Origin: Amycolatopsis japonica
GTDB lineage: Bacteria > Actinomycetota > Actinomycetes > Mycobacteriales > Pseudonocardiaceae
NCBI RefSeq assembly: GCF_000732925.1
Contig: NZ_CP008953.1
Span: 3,906,001-3,970,000, forward strand
Direction: 5' to 3'
DNA length: 64,000 nucleotides
Below the pieces are notes generated by a model that was not told the origin of the DNA, ran no database searches, and saw only the letters and a list, made by a program, of their open reading frames with translations. A program made the translations under genes and the position numbers. Below, piece after piece: positions 34,723 to 42,802 of this stretch. Every line of letters starts with the position of its first letter. The first letter of the stretch is position 1.

Positions 34723-36183
34723 GTGATCACGAACGACAGGCTCTTCATCGGAGGCGAGTGGACAACACCGAGCGATCCGACGCGGCTGGACATCGTGTCC
34801 CCGCATGACCGGTCGGTTCTCGGACGCGTCGTCCAAGCTCTTCCGGCCGACGTCGACCGCGCCGTCGCCGCGGCCCGGCTCGCCTTCGACGAAGGTCCGT
34901 GGCCACGGACGCCGCCGGAGGAGCGGATCGCGGTGCTCCGGCGCCTGAACGCGCTGAGAGAGGCCCGAGCGGACGAGATCGCCGAGCTCATCTCGGCCGA
35001 GAACGGTTCCGCTCTCTGGTTCACGAGGGCCGGACAGCCCGGAGTGGGACGTCTCGCCGTCTCGTACCTGAAGGCGGCGGAGGAATTCGGGTGGGAGGAG
35101 ACGCTCACGCCCTCGGACCCGTCCGCGCCGTTCCGTTCGATCGTGCGACGGGAGCCGATCGGCGTGGTCGCCGCGATCATCCCGTGGAACTCGCCGTTCT
35201 CGGCGTCGATGGCCAAGATCGTCCCGGCGCTGCTGGCGGGGAACACCGTCGTCCTCAAGGTCTCGCCGGAGAACTCGCTCAGCATGACCCTGCTCGCGGA
35301 CCTGCTCAAGGAGGCGGGGCTGCCGTCCGGAGTGATCAGCGTGCTGCCCGCGGACCGGGAGACCAGCGAATACCTGGTGAAGCACCCCGGCGTCGACAAG
35401 ATCGCGTTCACCGGTTCGACCGCCGCCGGCCGCCGGATCGCGTCGCTGGCGGGGGAGCGGCTGAAGCGGGTCAGCCTGGAGCTGGGCGGGAAGTCCGCGG
35501 CGGTGATCCTGCCCGACGCGGTCATGGCGGACGTGATCGCCGGGCTGAAGTTCGGATCACTGCTCAACAACGGCGAAGCCTGCATCGCGCAGACACGGAT
35601 CCTCGCGCCGCGCGACCGGTACGACGAGGTCGTCGCCGGGCTCGAGGAGATGATGGAATCGCTCGTGGTCGGCGACCCGGCCGACGAGAAGACCTTCATC
35701 GGCCCGATGGTGCGGCCGGACCAGCAGCGGCGGGTGCGCGACTACATCGAGATCGGAATCGCCGAGGGCGCGCGCCTGGTCACCGGAGGCTCCGGGATCC
35801 CGCCAGGTCTGGACAAGGGCAACTACGTCACGCCGACGTTGTTCGCCGACGTGGAGAGCACGATGCGCATCGCCCAGGAGGAGATCTTCGGGCCCGTGCT
35901 CGTCGTCATCCCCTATACCGACGAGGACGACGCGGTCCGCATCGCCAACGACTCCGAGTACGGGCTCTCCGGCGGTGTCTGGTCGGCCGACGAGGACCGC
36001 GCGCTCGCCGTCGCACGACGGATGCGCACCGGGACGGTCACCGTCAACGGGGCGCCGATCGGCTTCGATGGTCCCTTCGGCGGCTACAAGGCCAGCGGCA
36101 TCGGCCGTGAATACGGCGCGGCCGGCCTCGCTCAGTACGTCGAGCTCAAGACCGTCACGAAAGGCGAGCGTCCGGGATCTTGA
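34723..36183 (+). CDS. NAD(P)-dependent aldehyde dehydrogenase
   Basis: A 486-residue ALDH. The catalytic Cys is in NNGEACIAQTR and the general base Glu is in LELGGKSA. The cofactor motif FTGSTAAGRRI and IPWNSPFSASM are present. It starts with GTG at 34723. It is regulated, by position, by the divergent TetR protein. The end overlaps the convergent small gene by 29 bases. Substrate not predictable. Confidence 0.92.
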   Translation: MITNDRLFIGGEWTTPSDPTRLDIVSPHDRSVLGRVVQALPADVDRAVAAARLAFDEGPWPRTPPEERIAVLRRLNALREARADEIAELISAENGSALWFTRAGQPGVGRLAVSYLKAAEEFGWEETLTPSDPSAPFRSIVRREPIGVVAAIIPWNSPFSASMAKIVPALLAGNTVVLKVSPENSLSMTLLADLLKEAGLPSGVISVLPADRETSEYLVKHPGVDKIAFTGSTAAGRRIASLAGERLKRVSLELGGKSAAVILPDAVMADVIAGLKFGSLLNNGEACIAQTRILAPRDRYDEVVAGLEEMMESLVVGDPADEKTFIGPMVRPDQQRRVRDYIEIGIAEGARLVTGGSGIPPGLDKGNYVTPTLFADVESTMRIAQEEIFGPVLVVIPYTDEDDAVRIANDSEYGLSGGVWSADEDRALAVARRMRTGTVTVNGAPIGFDGPFGGYKASGIGREYGAAGLAQYVELKTVTKGERPGS

Positions 36184-36406
36184 CCGTGATCCGCTCGTCC
36201 GCGGCCAGGATCCGCTGCAGCCGGAACCGGCAGAGCGTATGGAACATCTCGCCCAGCTCTTCGGGGTCGATGCGGCCTTCGAGGTCGCGCTTGCTCGCGT
36301 TGAGCACCCGGCTGATCACGTTCGCGGGCAACCGGCCGCCGAACTCGCCCATCAGCCAGACACCGATTTCGCCGATCTCGTCCGTGATCGTGCGCTGCGC
36401 GGTCAT
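36155..36406 (-). CDS. Small helical protein (three-helix bundle type)
   Basis: An 83-residue all-alpha protein (TITDEIGEIGVWLMGEF, VISRVLNASKRDLEGRI, ELGEMFHTLCRFRLQRIL). Such small proteins with three helices occur widely in actinobacteria; one named class is the three-helix-bundle dimerization-domain proteins. This assignment is tentative. It overlaps the aldehyde dehydrogenase end by 29 bases and has a strong hairpin 20 bases before its start. Confidence 0.55.
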   Translation of the reverse strand: MTAQRTITDEIGEIGVWLMGEFGGRLPANVISRVLNASKRDLEGRIDPEELGEMFHTLCRFRLQRILAADERITVKIPDARLS

Positions 36407-36425
36407 CAGCCGTACCCCTCTGCTT

Positions 36426-36459
36426 CGGAGTGTCGCCGGTTCGCCCCGGCGACACTCCG
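36426..36459. repeat. 14-bp perfect hairpin upstream of the small gene
   Basis: Arms 36426-36439 and 36446-36459 (CGGAGTGTCGCCGG) pair perfectly around a six-base loop. It lies in the 5' region of the 83-residue gene and could be a leader structure, an operator, or a stray repeat. The 150 bases beyond it show nothing else. Confidence 0.55.
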
Positions 36460-36650
36460 ACGGGCGACCGGATCACCCATGACGGGGATCCCGCGAGATT
36501 GCTCTGCTCGGCCTAATCGCCGACGCCGGTTGCACCGAACCGTGCAGTGGGCGGGGCGATCTCCGGGGAAACCCCGATGTGATCGACAGCCGGGTGTGCC
36601 AGCCTCGATGGTGACCATTGTGGACAGTCCGAGAGGAGGGCACACGCGTA

Positions 36651-37175
36651 GTGGCCCCGGCAAGTGATGAACAAACCGCGCGGTGGATCGCGGAATTGAC
36701 GGCCCTCACCGAGCTTTACCGGTCCGCCGGATCGGCGGGTCAGGTGTCATACGAGGGGTGGCACACCGGAGCCCGGATCGGGACCGGTACCGGGGACGGG
36801 CGGATGCTGGCCTACCAGGATTCGGGTGTCGAGGCGGAATGCGTCTTCCGGGCGGGAGAAAGCACACTGTTCAACATCATGAGCACCGGATACGGGAGTG
36901 ACACCACGGAGCGTGGGTTCGCGGTGTGGAGCGCGCGGCCGGGCGCGCTGGGAGCGATCGACCCCGGGGTGACCCGGCTGGACGTGACCGACGCGGACGG
37001 AGTGGTCGTCCAGGCCGAGATCGTGGCACACACCTTCGCCGTGGACGTGGACCTGGGGCCGGAGCCCCGGACGATCGACGAGGTGTTCGCGCCCTGGGAG
37101 CCGCCGGAGCTGACGGTCCGGGTGTACGGCGAGGACGACGCGTTGCGCTACGAAGGTCCCTTGCTGACCAGGTGA
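36651..37175 (+). CDS. Hypothetical protein
   Basis: A 174-residue soluble protein with no signal peptide or membrane helix and no motif I recognise. It is acidic. Segments such as RFAVWSARPG-like beta strands and VTRLDVTDADGVVVQAEIV suggest a beta-sandwich-like C-terminal half. GTG at 36651 is placed after AGGAGGG (36634-36640), a rather long spacing of 11 bases; a TTG at 36618 would lengthen it by eleven residues. It ends next to a partial hairpin. Confidence 0.6.
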   Translation: MAPASDEQTARWIAELTALTELYRSAGSAGQVSYEGWHTGARIGTGTGDGRMLAYQDSGVEAECVFRAGESTLFNIMSTGYGSDTTERGFAVWSARPGALGAIDPGVTRLDVTDADGVVVQAEIVAHTFAVDVDLGPEPRTIDEVFAPWEPPELTVRVYGEDDALRYEGPLLTR

Positions 37176-37180
37176 CGCGA

Positions 37181-37216
37181 AGGCCCCCTTCACCGCGTCC
37201 GCGACGAAGGGGGCCT
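37181..37216. terminator. Degenerate GAAGGCC-type hairpin
   Basis: Arms AGGCCCCCTTC (37181-37191) and GAAGGGGGCCT (37206-37216) pair over 11 bases around a 14-base loop, between two convergent genes. It is a shortened relative of the 18125-18181 hairpin. Confidence 0.55.
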
Positions 37217-37232
37217 CCAGTTACTGGCGCGA

Positions 37233-38687
37233 TCAGCCGTTCGGAGTCGTGATCACCGCGAAGGTGGATCCCTGACTGGCGATCCGCTCGCTGAGATCGG
37301 TCGTGATCGTCTCGATCGGCGCGTAATTGTTGAGCTCACCGGCCTGGCAGGGGCCCGAGCGGGACTGCTGGTTGCCGACCAGGATGCCCAGTGCCGCGTG
37401 GTCGGCCTGGCTGAACAGAGGCCCGCCGGAGTCACCCGGACGAGCGCACAGGTCGGTGTTGATGCCGACGTCCGTGGACAGGACCCGGCCACAGCGGGTC
37501 CCGACGAGGTAGCCGGCACCCGCTCCGCTGTCGACGGAATCGGGGTAGTTCACCTTGCTCGACGCCGTGCCGGAAGCGCAGACGACATACCCGGCCTTGA
37601 TCTCGGCGAGCTTGCGCGCGCCGGTGATGTACTCGTCGACCGAGGTGGCCTGCGCACCGCACGGGGTGTCGCCGTTGCTGTCCATGCCTCCGTTGCGGCA
37701 GTACTTCAGCACACGGTTGCGGCCGGTCTGGCCTTCGAGCCACTTCGTCGACGCCGCGTCGTTGACGTACGGCAGGGCCGCGTAGTCGTACGGATACGAG
37801 CTCTTCTCGATGCCGTGCTGCTGCAGGACGTCATTGCCGTTGTGCTGGGTCGGCGTGTTGTTGGTCTTCGTCCGCATGCAGTGCCCGGCGGTGAGCACCC
37901 AGCCCTTGCCGGGGAAACCGCCACCGGTGGACCGCAGGTTGAACCCGCTGGTGCAGCCGCCCCAGGTGCCGTCGTCCCGCTTCATGTCCAGCCGGAGACC
38001 ACCCCGCATCGGACCGTAGTTCGTGCAGTAGAGCGGATGACAGAAACCGAGATCCACGTTCGGCGTGGCCAGCGCGTTCGGATTCTTCAGCACCCGGGAG
38101 ACGACCATGCCGGATTCCTCCGCCGTGGCCCGCTGCGCGGTGTTCGTCTCGGTGGCCACGGCAGCCTTCGCCCGCGCCACCCAGTCGCGTTCCCAAAGCA
38201 CGACACGGTTTTCCGACTCACTCACCGACGGCAGGTAGACCGCGTCCGGTCCCGCGCCGACCTTGGCCGCGACGCGTTCCTTCGCCGCCGTGAGCTGCTG
38301 CAACGAGTGCTGGACCTGTTGCGTGCGAACAGCGGAACGGGAGGGCATCGCCCTCAGATACGGCTCGGCCGCCGCGGGTTTGGTCATCGCGACGACCAGC
38401 TGCCCCCGGTCCTGGTCGAGCCACATGCCGCCGTACTCGGCGCCGCGGTCGCGTCGCAGCAGTTCGTCCAGCTTGCCGCCGTCGGTCTGCAATTCCAGGC
38501 GGCGCAACGCCTCCTGTTCGGTCACTCGGTAGTTCTCGACGAGATAGCGCACCGACTCCCGCACCGAAGCGGGGTCGAGCGAGGTGTGGAACGACTGCAC
38601 GGTTTCGGCCGACGCCGAGCCGCCCAGTGCCGTGGCCGCAGCCAGCACCGAAACGACCAGGGCCCCCAGTCTTCTAGCTCTCCGCAC
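37233..38687 (-). CDS. Secreted chymotrypsin-like serine protease with propeptide
   Basis: A 484-residue exported S1-family protease. A signal peptide (MRRARRLGALVVSVLAAATA, ending GGSASA) is followed by a propeptide of about 180 residues with an alpha-lytic-like N-terminal region. The mature domain has the triad residues His in LTAGHCMR, Asp in YDYAALPY and Ser in RPGDSGGPLF, plus six or more Cys. It would be folded with its propeptide and act on extracellular protein. GTG at 38687 follows GAGGAG. Confidence 0.9.
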   Translation of the reverse strand: MRRARRLGALVVSVLAAATALGGSASAETVQSFHTSLDPASVRESVRYLVENYRVTEQEALRRLELQTDGGKLDELLRRDRGAEYGGMWLDQDRGQLVVAMTKPAAAEPYLRAMPSRSAVRTQQVQHSLQQLTAAKERVAAKVGAGPDAVYLPSVSESENRVVLWERDWVARAKAAVATETNTAQRATAEESGMVVSRVLKNPNALATPNVDLGFCHPLYCTNYGPMRGGLRLDMKRDDGTWGGCTSGFNLRSTGGGFPGKGWVLTAGHCMRTKTNNTPTQHNGNDVLQQHGIEKSSYPYDYAALPYVNDAASTKWLEGQTGRNRVLKYCRNGGMDSNGDTPCGAQATSVDEYITGARKLAEIKAGYVVCASGTASSKVNYPDSVDSGAGAGYLVGTRCGRVLSTDVGINTDLCARPGDSGGPLFSQADHAALGILVGNQQSRSGPCQAGELNNYAPIETITTDLSERIASQGSTFAVITTPNG

Positions 38688-38810
38688 GAGATCTCCTCAC
38701 ATGTCGGGACTTCGCGATCATTTAACCGGAGGGCACCGAACGGGCGTGGAGATTTTCCGACATTGCCGCGCCCCGTGCCCGCGACGAGGCGGGCACGGGG
38801 CGGAATTCGT

Positions 38811-39212
38811 TTACAGACTCGGCTCTCGCCGCGATTTACCTTGTCGGGACTTGACAATCCAGGCGCCGAAAAGAGTCAGGAGACCGATGCTGGTCCCCGC
38901 CGACACCCCGACTTTCGGAGTGCTGATCTCGACGACGCCGACGACGATGGCGCCGCCGACCGTCAGCAGAAGGCACATCCGCAAGGTCGGTGCCCAGCCG
39001 GCGAGGACCGCCATCGCGAGGCAGAGCCAGCTGTCGCGGCTCTGCACTTTGCGGTGGCGTCCCGGCGTCCTCAGCAGCGGCCGCGCCGCGCGGATCATCT
39101 CCGCGGACGTCGCGACTCGCCGAGCCGGCTTTTCGACGTGTTCGATGACGACCTTGACCCGTTGGGGCGGTCCGTTGTCTGGTGTCTTCGCGTTATCAGG
39201 CTGTATGGTCAC
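38811..39212 (-). CDS. Small hypothetical membrane protein
   Basis: A 133-residue protein. A charged N-terminal half of about 65 residues precedes two membrane helices (AVLAGWAPTLRMCLLLTVGG; AGTSIGLLTLFGAWIV). It ends with a basic tail (VKSRQGKSRREPSL). The start GTG is at 39212. No homologous family is evident to me. Confidence 0.55.
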   Translation of the reverse strand: MTIQPDNAKTPDNGPPQRVKVVIEHVEKPARRVATSAEMIRAARPLLRTPGRHRKVQSRDSWLCLAMAVLAGWAPTLRMCLLLTVGGAIVVGVVEISTPKVGVSAGTSIGLLTLFGAWIVKSRQGKSRREPSL

Positions 39213-39737
39213 GACCGTCCTGTCCTTGTTCTAGCGAGCTTGCGAATGGACATCCGCGTGGCCTCCTGTGACAGCAGGGGGCCACGCGTGCGTTACCGGT
39301 TCTTGACCGGTGCGGCTGAGGACATCTTGGCGAAAGCGGACTGTGACCGTTCAGTAGTACAGCGTGTGTCGCGCTGAACGGTATGCACGCGTCGCTCAAC
39401 GGTCTGGGTGACCCGGAAAACTACTAAAAGTAGCGGGTAGGGCCGAATGGACCAGCGCCGCCGACAGCTCGGCAACTTGCCTTTCCCGGCGCCGACGTGA
39501 AAGTGCAGCTGCGGTTCTCTTCGCAGGTGACGACCAAGATCTTCCCCTGCGTGCGCGCCCTTTTCGCAAGATGCGAAATGCTGATCGCAACTGTCGAGTA
39601 CGGTCGAACTTCGGTCAAGCTCGCCGAGATTCGAGCAGTCATGCTCACGTTGGGTTCACTCGTTCAGGCGCTTGGTCGCCCGTGGCCGACCCGCTCGGCT
39701 TACCAACAGCGAGTGACTGGTCTGAACGGGTGGGCGC
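39213..39737. other. 525-base region without an assigned gene
   Basis: Composition is less GC-rich than the surroundings. Two short frames (39497-39745 plus, 39424-39648 minus) have no codon bias or recognisable motif and are not called. A perfect palindrome TTTCGCA / TGCGAAA with a 3-base centre lies at 39562-39578. It may be the remnant of a lost gene or regulatory DNA. Confidence 0.4.
39562..39578. promoter_or_regulatory. Palindrome, possible operator
   Basis: TTTCGCA (39562-39568) and TGCGAAA (39572-39578) around AGA, inside the long intergenic region. No neighbouring regulator identifies its ligand. Confidence 0.35.
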
Positions 39738-40778
39738 TCAGCTGAGCAGTAGGAGTGCGTAGTAGGCGAGGAAGTGTTCGACCATGTAGGCACCACCGGT
39801 CGCCTGTGTGAATGAGGCCTGGGTGTGAGCGCGCGTGGTTTCGAGTATGGCGGGGATTCGCTCGTCATCGTCGGGAAGGGCGCGCGCGAGCCGGTGCCAG
39901 CACCAGGCTCGGTGCAGGTTGAGGCCGTGCAGATGGGCGAGCAGTCCGTCGGAGGTGTCGGACACGGTCACCGGCGCGAAGAGTGTCGCGGGTTTCCGTT
40001 CCGCGACGCCGGGCAGGAAACCGCCCAGCCAATCGGCGAACTCGGCCGCGGGAAGCAGGCGGGACATGAGTTCGGCTTCGGCGAGGGCGGGGGACAGGAA
40101 GTCGGCCCCGGAAGGTTCCCACGAGCCGGGGTAGTCGTGGTCGGACCCGAACCAGCGCCAGGCGGTCTCGGTGAGAACTTGGTGCAGCCGCGGGTCGCCG
40201 TGCTCGGAGAGATGGCGCGCGTACGGCAGGGCGCGGGACAACCCGAACGCGCCGTTGTCATGCACCCCGTACCGGATCGGGTAAGTGGCCTTGGGCAGCC
40301 AGCCGAGGTAGCGGGTCACGAAGATCGCACTCAACTCTCGCAGCCCCGTCGACCAACGCGCGGCGTCCGGGTCGTCCCAGGTGGCGGTTTCGAAGGTGAG
40401 CTCCAGCAACGCCGACCAGCCGTAGGGGCGCTGGGTGGTGCGGTGTTCCTCTGGGGTGAAGAAAGCGACCTCGCCCGCGAGTGCGTCGATGGTCAAGTGT
40501 TCGTCGAGGATGCTGCGGATCTCGTCGGCGGGCACGAGGTCGCTGTGATGGCGAAGCAAGCGTACGAGCACCCAGAACATCTCGACGCACGAATGCCAAT
40601 CGAAACTGCCGTAGGAGCACGGATGCGCCAGCCGCGGGGAGAGGATAGGGACGCCTTCGAGGTGCCAGTGACTTTCGTGGTGCGGATACTCACGCACGAC
40701 GTTCGTCAACGCCGTCTTGGCCAAGGTGTCCTCGCTCGCCTCGAGCAGCCGTTCTCGTTCGGAATCCCAATCGCTCAT
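39738..40778 (-). CDS. DUF2891-family protein
   Basis: A 346-residue protein of the DUF2891 family. It shows the conserved ESHWHLEGVPILSP, HPCSYGSFDWHSCVEM and GGAYMVEHFLAYYAL segments, with many His and Trp residues. The fold is expected to be an alpha/alpha toroid, like glycoside hydrolases, but function is unknown. It ends next to the AT-richer gap. Confidence 0.82.
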   Translation of the reverse strand: MSDWDSERERLLEASEDTLAKTALTNVVREYPHHESHWHLEGVPILSPRLAHPCSYGSFDWHSCVEMFWVLVRLLRHHSDLVPADEIRSILDEHLTIDALAGEVAFFTPEEHRTTQRPYGWSALLELTFETATWDDPDAARWSTGLRELSAIFVTRYLGWLPKATYPIRYGVHDNGAFGLSRALPYARHLSEHGDPRLHQVLTETAWRWFGSDHDYPGSWEPSGADFLSPALAEAELMSRLLPAAEFADWLGGFLPGVAERKPATLFAPVTVSDTSDGLLAHLHGLNLHRAWCWHRLARALPDDDERIPAILETTRAHTQASFTQATGGAYMVEHFLAYYALLLLS

Positions 40779-40864
40779 CAGCTGCTCCCAGTGCCTCGTG
40801 AGTGGCGTTTCGGGTTCTGATGGACCTGTACTTGCTTACCTGCCGGCGTGGTCGAGCCGCTGTC

Positions 40865-40917
40865 GTCGAGTGGGGAGGATTCGGGACGTTGGGCGTCCCA
40901 AATCCTCCCCACTCGAC
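40865..40917. repeat. 24-bp hairpin nested inside a split CACTCAC repeat
   Basis: Arms 40865-40888 and 40894-40917 (core GGATTCGGGACG) pair with a single G-T wobble. A related hairpin with core GGATTTGGGAC is at 50520-50566. On the outside lie the left half (about 40797-40806) and the right half (about 40968-40990) of the CACTCAC-type repeat. The whole unit sits just before the methyltransferase gene. Confidence 0.65.
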
Positions 40918-41008
40918 CGTGCCACGGAGAGACTGCGCTGTCATCGAACTCCGAGACCGATCCGCTCCAACCGTCCTTACCACTCACAAGGTCATCTACG
41001 ATGCGGAA

Positions 41009-41692
41009 GTGGACGAACGACCGATCACCACGGCGCAGCGCAACTTCCGGAGGGTCGCCGGCGAGCTGGAGAGCATGGGGACCCAGGATCGTTTCACCTA
41101 CATCTTCCGCTCCCGCTTGTGGAGTTCCTCGTCGGCCTCCGGGCCCGGCTCCGAGTCCGTCCAAACACGGGAGCTGAGCGATCAGTTGCCTCTGCTCCTC
41201 GATCGCTTCGGGGGTCGGACGCTGCTCGATCTTCCGTGTGGCGACTACGGCTGGCTCAGCGAGGTGGATCTCGACCTCGACCGCTACGTCGGTGCGGACA
41301 TCGTGCCCGATCTCATCGAGCTGAACGCGGAGCGGTTCCGGGGCGATCCGGTCCACGAGTTCCAGGTGCTCGATCTGACCGCCGACCCGCTGCCGAAGGC
41401 CGATCTCGTGCTGTGCCGGGATTGCTTGGTACATCTCAGTTTCGCCGACATCGAGCGGGCGTTGCGCAACCTCCGGCGGAGCGGCTCCCGATACCTGCTG
41501 ACCACGACGTTCACCGAACTGGCCACCAACAACGACATCGTGACCGGAGACTGGCGGCCGCTGAACCTGTGCCGGGAACCATTCGGGTTCCCCGAACCGC
41601 TGGCCGTACTGGTCGAGGGGTGCACCGAAGAGGGCGGCGCCTACGCCGACAAGTCCTTGGGGCTGTGGGAGATCTCAGCGATCGTGGACTAG
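41009..41692 (+). CDS. Class I SAM-dependent methyltransferase
   Basis: A 227-residue methyltransferase with motif [14 protein letters not shown] and [17 protein letters not shown]. The segment [19 protein letters not shown] before it also occurs in a bacterial methyltransferase family acting on cell-envelope sugars. The GTG at 41009 is preferred because the region before it is repeat DNA; the ribosome binding site is weak. It overlaps the convergent NTF2-like gene by 4 bases. Substrate unknown. Confidence 0.7.
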   Translation: MDERPITTAQRNFRRVAGELESMGTQDRFTYIFRSRLWSSSSASGPGSESVQTRELSDQLPLLLDRFGGRTLLDLPCGDYGWLSEVDLDLDRYVGADIVPDLIELNAERFRGDPVHEFQVLDLTADPLPKADLVLCRDCLVHLSFADIERALRNLRRSGSRYLLTTTFTELATNNDIVTGDWRPLNLCREPFGFPEPLAVLVEGCTEEGGAYADKSLGLWEISAIVD

Positions 41693-42150
41693 CGGAGCGG
41701 GAACTCCTCGCCGTGTTCCTCCTGAGGGCGCGGGCCGAAGATGCGTCGCTCGGTCTCGGAGATGGCGACGTCGTTGATGCTCGCCTCGCGGCGGCTCATG
41801 AGGCCGTGCTCGTCGAACTCCCAGAGCTCGTTGCCGTAGCTGCGCCACCACTGTCCGGCCTGGTCGTGCCATTCGTACTGGAACCGGACGGCGATCCGGT
41901 TCTCGGTGAACGTCCAGAGATTCTTGCGCAGCGCGTAGTCCAGCTCTCGTTCCCACTTCGCCGTCAGGAACGCGGCGATCTCCTCCCGGCCCTGGACGAA
42001 GGTGTCGCGGTTCCGCCAAACGGAGTCCGGCGTGTACGCCGACGCCACCTTCCGGGGATCGCGGGTGTTCCAGGCGTCCTCCGCCGCTTGGACTTTCCGC
42101 AGCGCCGTCTCCCGGGTGAACGGTGGGTAGGGCGGGCGATCTTCCGTCAT
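41689..42150 (-). CDS. Nuclear transport factor 2-like protein (DUF1348)
   Basis: A 153-residue NTF2-fold protein with the DUF1348 motifs [38 protein letters not shown] and [16 protein letters not shown]. The fold holds small ligands; many members are uncharacterised. It is divergent from a TetR gene with twin operators between, so it is very likely induced by that regulator. Confidence 0.85.
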   Translation of the reverse strand: MTEDRPPYPPFTRETALRKVQAAEDAWNTRDPRKVASAYTPDSVWRNRDTFVQGREEIAAFLTAKWERELDYALRKNLWTFTENRIAVRFQYEWHDQAGQWWRSYGNELWEFDEHGLMSRREASINDVAISETERRIFGPRPQEEHGEEFPLR

Positions 42151-42168
42151 GTCGAACCTCCTCGTGTT

Positions 42169-42220
42169 GAGAACGTGCGTTCTCTACGTCTGACGCCTAC
42201 GATAGGGAACGACCGTTCTC
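42169..42220. promoter_or_regulatory. Twin TetR operators
   Basis: GAGAACG-TG-CGTTCTC at 42169-42184 is a perfect palindrome with 7-bp arms. GGGAACG-AC-CGTTCTC at 42205-42220 is the same with one mismatch. They share spacing and symmetry, lie 36 bases apart, and sit between the divergent NTF2-like and TetR genes. Confidence 0.7.
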
Positions 42221-42238
42221 GACGTCAAGGGAGTACCG

Positions 42239-42802
42239 ATGCCGGCCGCCGTCACCGACGAGCAGAACCGCGTGGACCGCGAAGCCCTGCTCGATGCCGC
42301 CGAGAAACTCTTCTACGAGAACGGCATCCAGGCGGTCGGCATGGATCAGGTCCGTGCGGCGTCCGGCCTCTCGCTCAAGCGGATCTACCGGTTCTTCGAA
42401 GCCAAGGAAGACCTCGTGGTGGCGATGCTCAAACGCCGTGATCAGCGCTGGCGGGGCAGCCTGGCCGCTCGAGTGGAGGAAGTCCAGGATCCCAGGGAGC
42501 GTGTGCTCGCGATCTTCGACTGGCTCGCCGGCTGGTTCGCCGAACCCGGCTTCCGCGGCTGCGCCTGGATCAACGCCCACGGCGAGTTCGGCCCGTCGTC
42601 CGCGGCAGTGCTGGCCGAGGTGCGGGCCCACAAGCAGGCGTTCCACGAGCAGATCGACAACTGGGTGCGGGCCACCGGACGGCCGGTCACGGAACCGGTG
42701 TACCTGCTCGCCGAAGGGGCGATCGTGACGGCGGGGATCAGTGGCGACCCGTCGCCTGCCCGTCAGGCGCGCGAGGCCGTCAAGACGCTGCTCGGTCTGT
42801 GA
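42239..42802 (+). CDS. TetR-family regulator
   Basis: A 187-residue TetR-type protein (helix-turn-helix in AVGMDQVRAASGLSLKRIYR). The start ATG at 42239 lies 19 bases after the second operator, so autorepression is likely. The gene ends one base before the end of the acyltransferase gene. Confidence 0.88.
   Translation: MPAAVTDEQNRVDREALLDAAEKLFYENGIQAVGMDQVRAASGLSLKRIYRFFEAKEDLVVAMLKRRDQRWRGSLAARVEEVQDPRERVLAIFDWLAGWFAEPGFRGCAWINAHGEFGPSSAAVLAEVRAHKQAFHEQIDNWVRATGRPVTEPVYLLAEGAIVTAGISGDPSPARQAREAVKTLLGL

Noticed and set aside
39424..39745. Two small frames in the 39.2-39.7 kb gap
   Set aside because: No codon bias, no ribosome binding site and no motif on either strand.
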